Source: Anabaena cylindrica PCC 7122 (GTDB lineage: Bacteria > Cyanobacteriota > Cyanobacteriia > Cyanobacteriales > Nostocaceae). Taken from it: 64,000 nt of DNA. The stretch's first letter is position 1; every line of letters begins with the position of its first letter. The notes beneath the pieces were generated by a model, which did not search any database, had not been told where the DNA came from, and worked only from the letters and a program-made list of their open reading frames with translations. The stretch is taken from positions 2,050,001 to 2,114,000 of the forward strand of contig NC_019771.1 in NCBI RefSeq assembly GCF_000317695.1. The letters run 5' to 3'. The translations under genes and the position numbers were made by a program. Shown here in pieces: positions 62,255 through 64,000 of this stretch.

Positions 62255-63679
62255 TCACCTGTCACCTCTTCCCTGTTCTTTAACAAAAATCAGCGGTATT
62301 AATGCTGCTAGTCTGAATATAGTAGAGAGGGCAAATAAGCCTAATAAACCGCCAAAATGCGGAGATTGGGCGATAAAACCGCCAATCGTTGTCCCTAATG
62401 CACCAGTGACTCCAGCAATAGCAGCTGCGATCGCAAAATAGATAGACTGATTCCTAACAGGTGTAATCCCAATTTGCATATTGTTATTACATAAATCCAC
62501 CCCCGCCCCAGTACCACCCACAAAAATATGTAATAGTGGTAGCCACAACCAAACATCTAAATTACTATTACTAATTCCGAACCACAGCAAAGGCGTAACA
62601 GCCACAATAATCCCCACAAATATCAAGATTGGGCGATTTCCCACCTTATCTGCTAACTTACCCCACAGCACAAACATCAGCAAATTTGCCCCCGCTTGCA
62701 AACTACTATAAACCGTTACCCAACCCACATCTATATTTAAAGTTTCTAGCAAATAAAGATTAACAAAAGGGGCGCAGAGATTAAAAGCCAACATCCATAA
62801 ACTGAAATACAGTATAAATATCCAAAAATTAGAGTTTTGCCAAATTTTATCGTCCCATTGCTTTTGAGGAACTGATACCGTATCACTAATAGTTATTTCA
62901 CCCAATTCGATCTTGCTGCTTACCGAAGAATTAACTATACAAGTATTTTGTAATTGGGGATTAACATCAATTTTGAAATACTGACATCCCAAACTAACTA
63001 ACCCAAACAAAATCCCTACAAACAAAATCACCCCATAACCTTGGAGAGTTCCCCCATACCAATGGGAAACAGCTAACCCAGCTAAAGGAACACACAACAA
63101 ATTAGTCAAACTGGTAGCACTATTGCGGATTCCAAAATATCTCCCACGCAAACGTCGGGGAACAATTATTGCTAACCAACTCATCCAAGATGCGCTTCCT
63201 AGCCCACCTGAAAGATGACTAAAAAAAACGATTAACAGAGTTAATATCACCAACTGCTGAGAATTTATAACTCCCCAACTTGTACCGATAATACCTATTA
63301 CTAAAATCAGCCACAATAGCCGAGAAATCCCATAAACAAGCGCAGAATACTGAAAACGGCTAGTAGTGCGTTCTGAAATATAAGCACCCAACGGCTGAAT
63401 CAGATTTACCAGCATGGGAATCGAGGAAAGCATTCCAAAAATAACTGGACTAGCGTCCAACTCTACCAAAAAGTTACCAAGTAAAATCCCCCCAGTAGTA
63501 ATAGAAAAAATCGCTGCAAAAATAGCATCTAAAGTAGATGCCTGCAAACTGGTACGAATAGCATTTTTAGGAAAACGAAAGCTAGGTTGAGATTGAGAAG
63601 ATAGGACTGTTGTTAATGACTCAATCTGAGGAATTTCCAGATTTAAAGATGCAACCGTTTCAACTTGAACAGAGTCCAT
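62255..63679 (-). CDS. MFS transporter
   Basis: 474 residues with about 12 membrane helices. Its loop motifs are PLGAYISERTTSRFQ (loop 2-3) and WGKLADKVGNRP (loop 8-9). The N-terminal 45 residues are soluble (MDSVQVETVASLNLEIP) and not typical of short MFS proteins. Substrate cannot be assigned. The last residues are encoded by heptamer-repeat DNA, so the C-terminus is variable. Confidence 0.8.
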   Translation of the reverse strand: MDSVQVETVASLNLEIPQIESLTTVLSSQSQPSFRFPKNAIRTSLQASTLDAIFAAIFSITTGGILLGNFLVELDASPVIFGMLSSIPMLVNLIQPLGAYISERTTSRFQYSALVYGISRLLWLILVIGIIGTSWGVINSQQLVILTLLIVFFSHLSGGLGSASWMSWLAIIVPRRLRGRYFGIRNSATSLTNLLCVPLAGLAVSHWYGGTLQGYGVILFVGILFGLVSLGCQYFKIDVNPQLQNTCIVNSSVSSKIELGEITISDTVSVPQKQWDDKIWQNSNFWIFILYFSLWMLAFNLCAPFVNLYLLETLNIDVGWVTVYSSLQAGANLLMFVLWGKLADKVGNRPILIFVGIIVAVTPLLWFGISNSNLDVWLWLPLLHIFVGGTGAGVDLCNNNMQIGITPVRNQSIYFAIAAAIAGVTGALGTTIGGFIAQSPHFGGLLGLFALSTIFRLAALIPLIFVKEQGRGDR

Positions 63680-63837
63680 AAGTTATCATCTACAGATGTC
63701 GCAACATAGCACAAATTTAGTAAATGACAATTATTTGTTATTTTATCTACTATTTCTCAACAAAAATTTAGATTAGTTAAATATCAGTCCTGAGTTACAG
63801 CAGATGTAAGAAAATAAAGAAAAACTTTTATCTGTCT

Positions 63838-64000
63838 GTGAACAAACGTAAATGGTTATATTTTTGGGCATTAGTAACAGCAACTATTTTTATTAGTTGT
63901 CACCTTCTACCACCAACCAGTACATCATCAGTCACCATTAAACTCAGTGGTTGGGGCGGTTCCCCTGTAGAACAAAAACTCCTTAAACAGGTATTACAAA
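63838..64000 (+). CDS. ABC-type solute-binding lipoprotein (partial)
   Basis: The N-terminal 54 residues, cut by the window edge. It starts at GTG 63838 with a lipoprotein signal (LYFWALVTATIFISC). The mature start, VTIKLSGWGGSPVEQKLLK, matches sugar-type extracellular solute-binding proteins. Permease and ATPase genes would be expected downstream. Confidence 0.7.
   Translation, partial: MNKRKWLYFWALVTATIFISCHLLPPTSTSSVTIKLSGWGGSPVEQKLLKQVLQ

Noticed and set aside
62109..62441. Frame spanning the G-rich tract at the accD/MFS boundary
   Set aside because: Composed of tandem repeat and antisense MFS sequence.

Overview
The window is a chromosomal segment of a filamentous, heterocyst-forming cyanobacterium (Nostocales, Nostoc/Anabaena-like). 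The evidence is an uptake hydrogenase (hupS, hupL) beside an extended hyp maturation operon, a pyrF-pyrE fusion, a PxcA/CemA-type proton extrusion protein, a CrtISO-type carotene isomerase, many GCGATCGC (HIP1) octamers, heptamer tandem repeats and AT-rich coding sequence. No tRNA, rRNA, CRISPR array or intact IS transposase was recognised.

Positions 1-14.8 kb form the hydrogenase island. hupS (2095-3057, minus) is followed by a hupL that stops after 173 residues (1484-2005). The break lies at a 16-bp sequence, CCATATAACTGCTGTG (1495-1510), which matches my recollection of the recombination core of the hupL DNA element of Anabaena PCC 7120. In that strain the element is excised in heterocysts. 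The first ~1.5 kb is therefore read as the inside of a hupL element, carrying a DUF1993 gene and an unknown gene. Divergently from hupSL run a TPR protein, two small membrane proteins, a NifU/Rieske fusion, an NHL-repeat protein, hypF, hypC, hypD, a small tautomerase, hypE, hypA and hypB, closed by a clear intrinsic terminator (14789-14821). A cytochrome b561-like protein and a Tat-exported sulfite-oxidase-like molybdoenzyme follow.

Positions 16.7-28 kb are mostly housekeeping: pyrF-pyrE, pgeF, birA, an M23 peptidase, riboflavin synthase, a bifunctional nuclease, an Fe-S aldo/keto reductase, trpD, an aspartic protease, and the L27/L21 pair. Upstream of rplU is an orphan terminator on the opposite strand that may end a small RNA. 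Positions 28-46.5 kb hold a nucleotidyltransferase, the PxcA-like protein, an MltA-like secreted protein, a Uma2 protein, a TerB-like protein, acetolactate synthase with a zinc-ribbon tail, transport and hydrolase genes, an unknown/DUF1963 pair, a ferrochelatase-like protein with a poly-His tail, a CsbD/lipoprotein/tail-anchored group, YggT and upp. Positions 46.5-64 kb hold a carotene isomerase, an AMIN serine hydrolase, purT, a phosphodiester glycosidase, a pentapeptide membrane protein, an ABC exporter pair, an MscS channel, leuB, a prepilin peptidase, accD, an MFS transporter and the start of a solute-binding lipoprotein.

Intergenic DNA is rich in small non-coding repeats. At least six families of roughly 110-185 bp elements have terminal inverted repeats (MITE-like). 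There are also heptamer tandem repeats and a dispersed CTCTGCG-type repeat that recurs at most junctions of the hyp operon and brackets hypF in inverted orientation. The strongest observations are the hupL element junction, the repeats in the hyp operon, and the candidate small RNA upstream of rplU.
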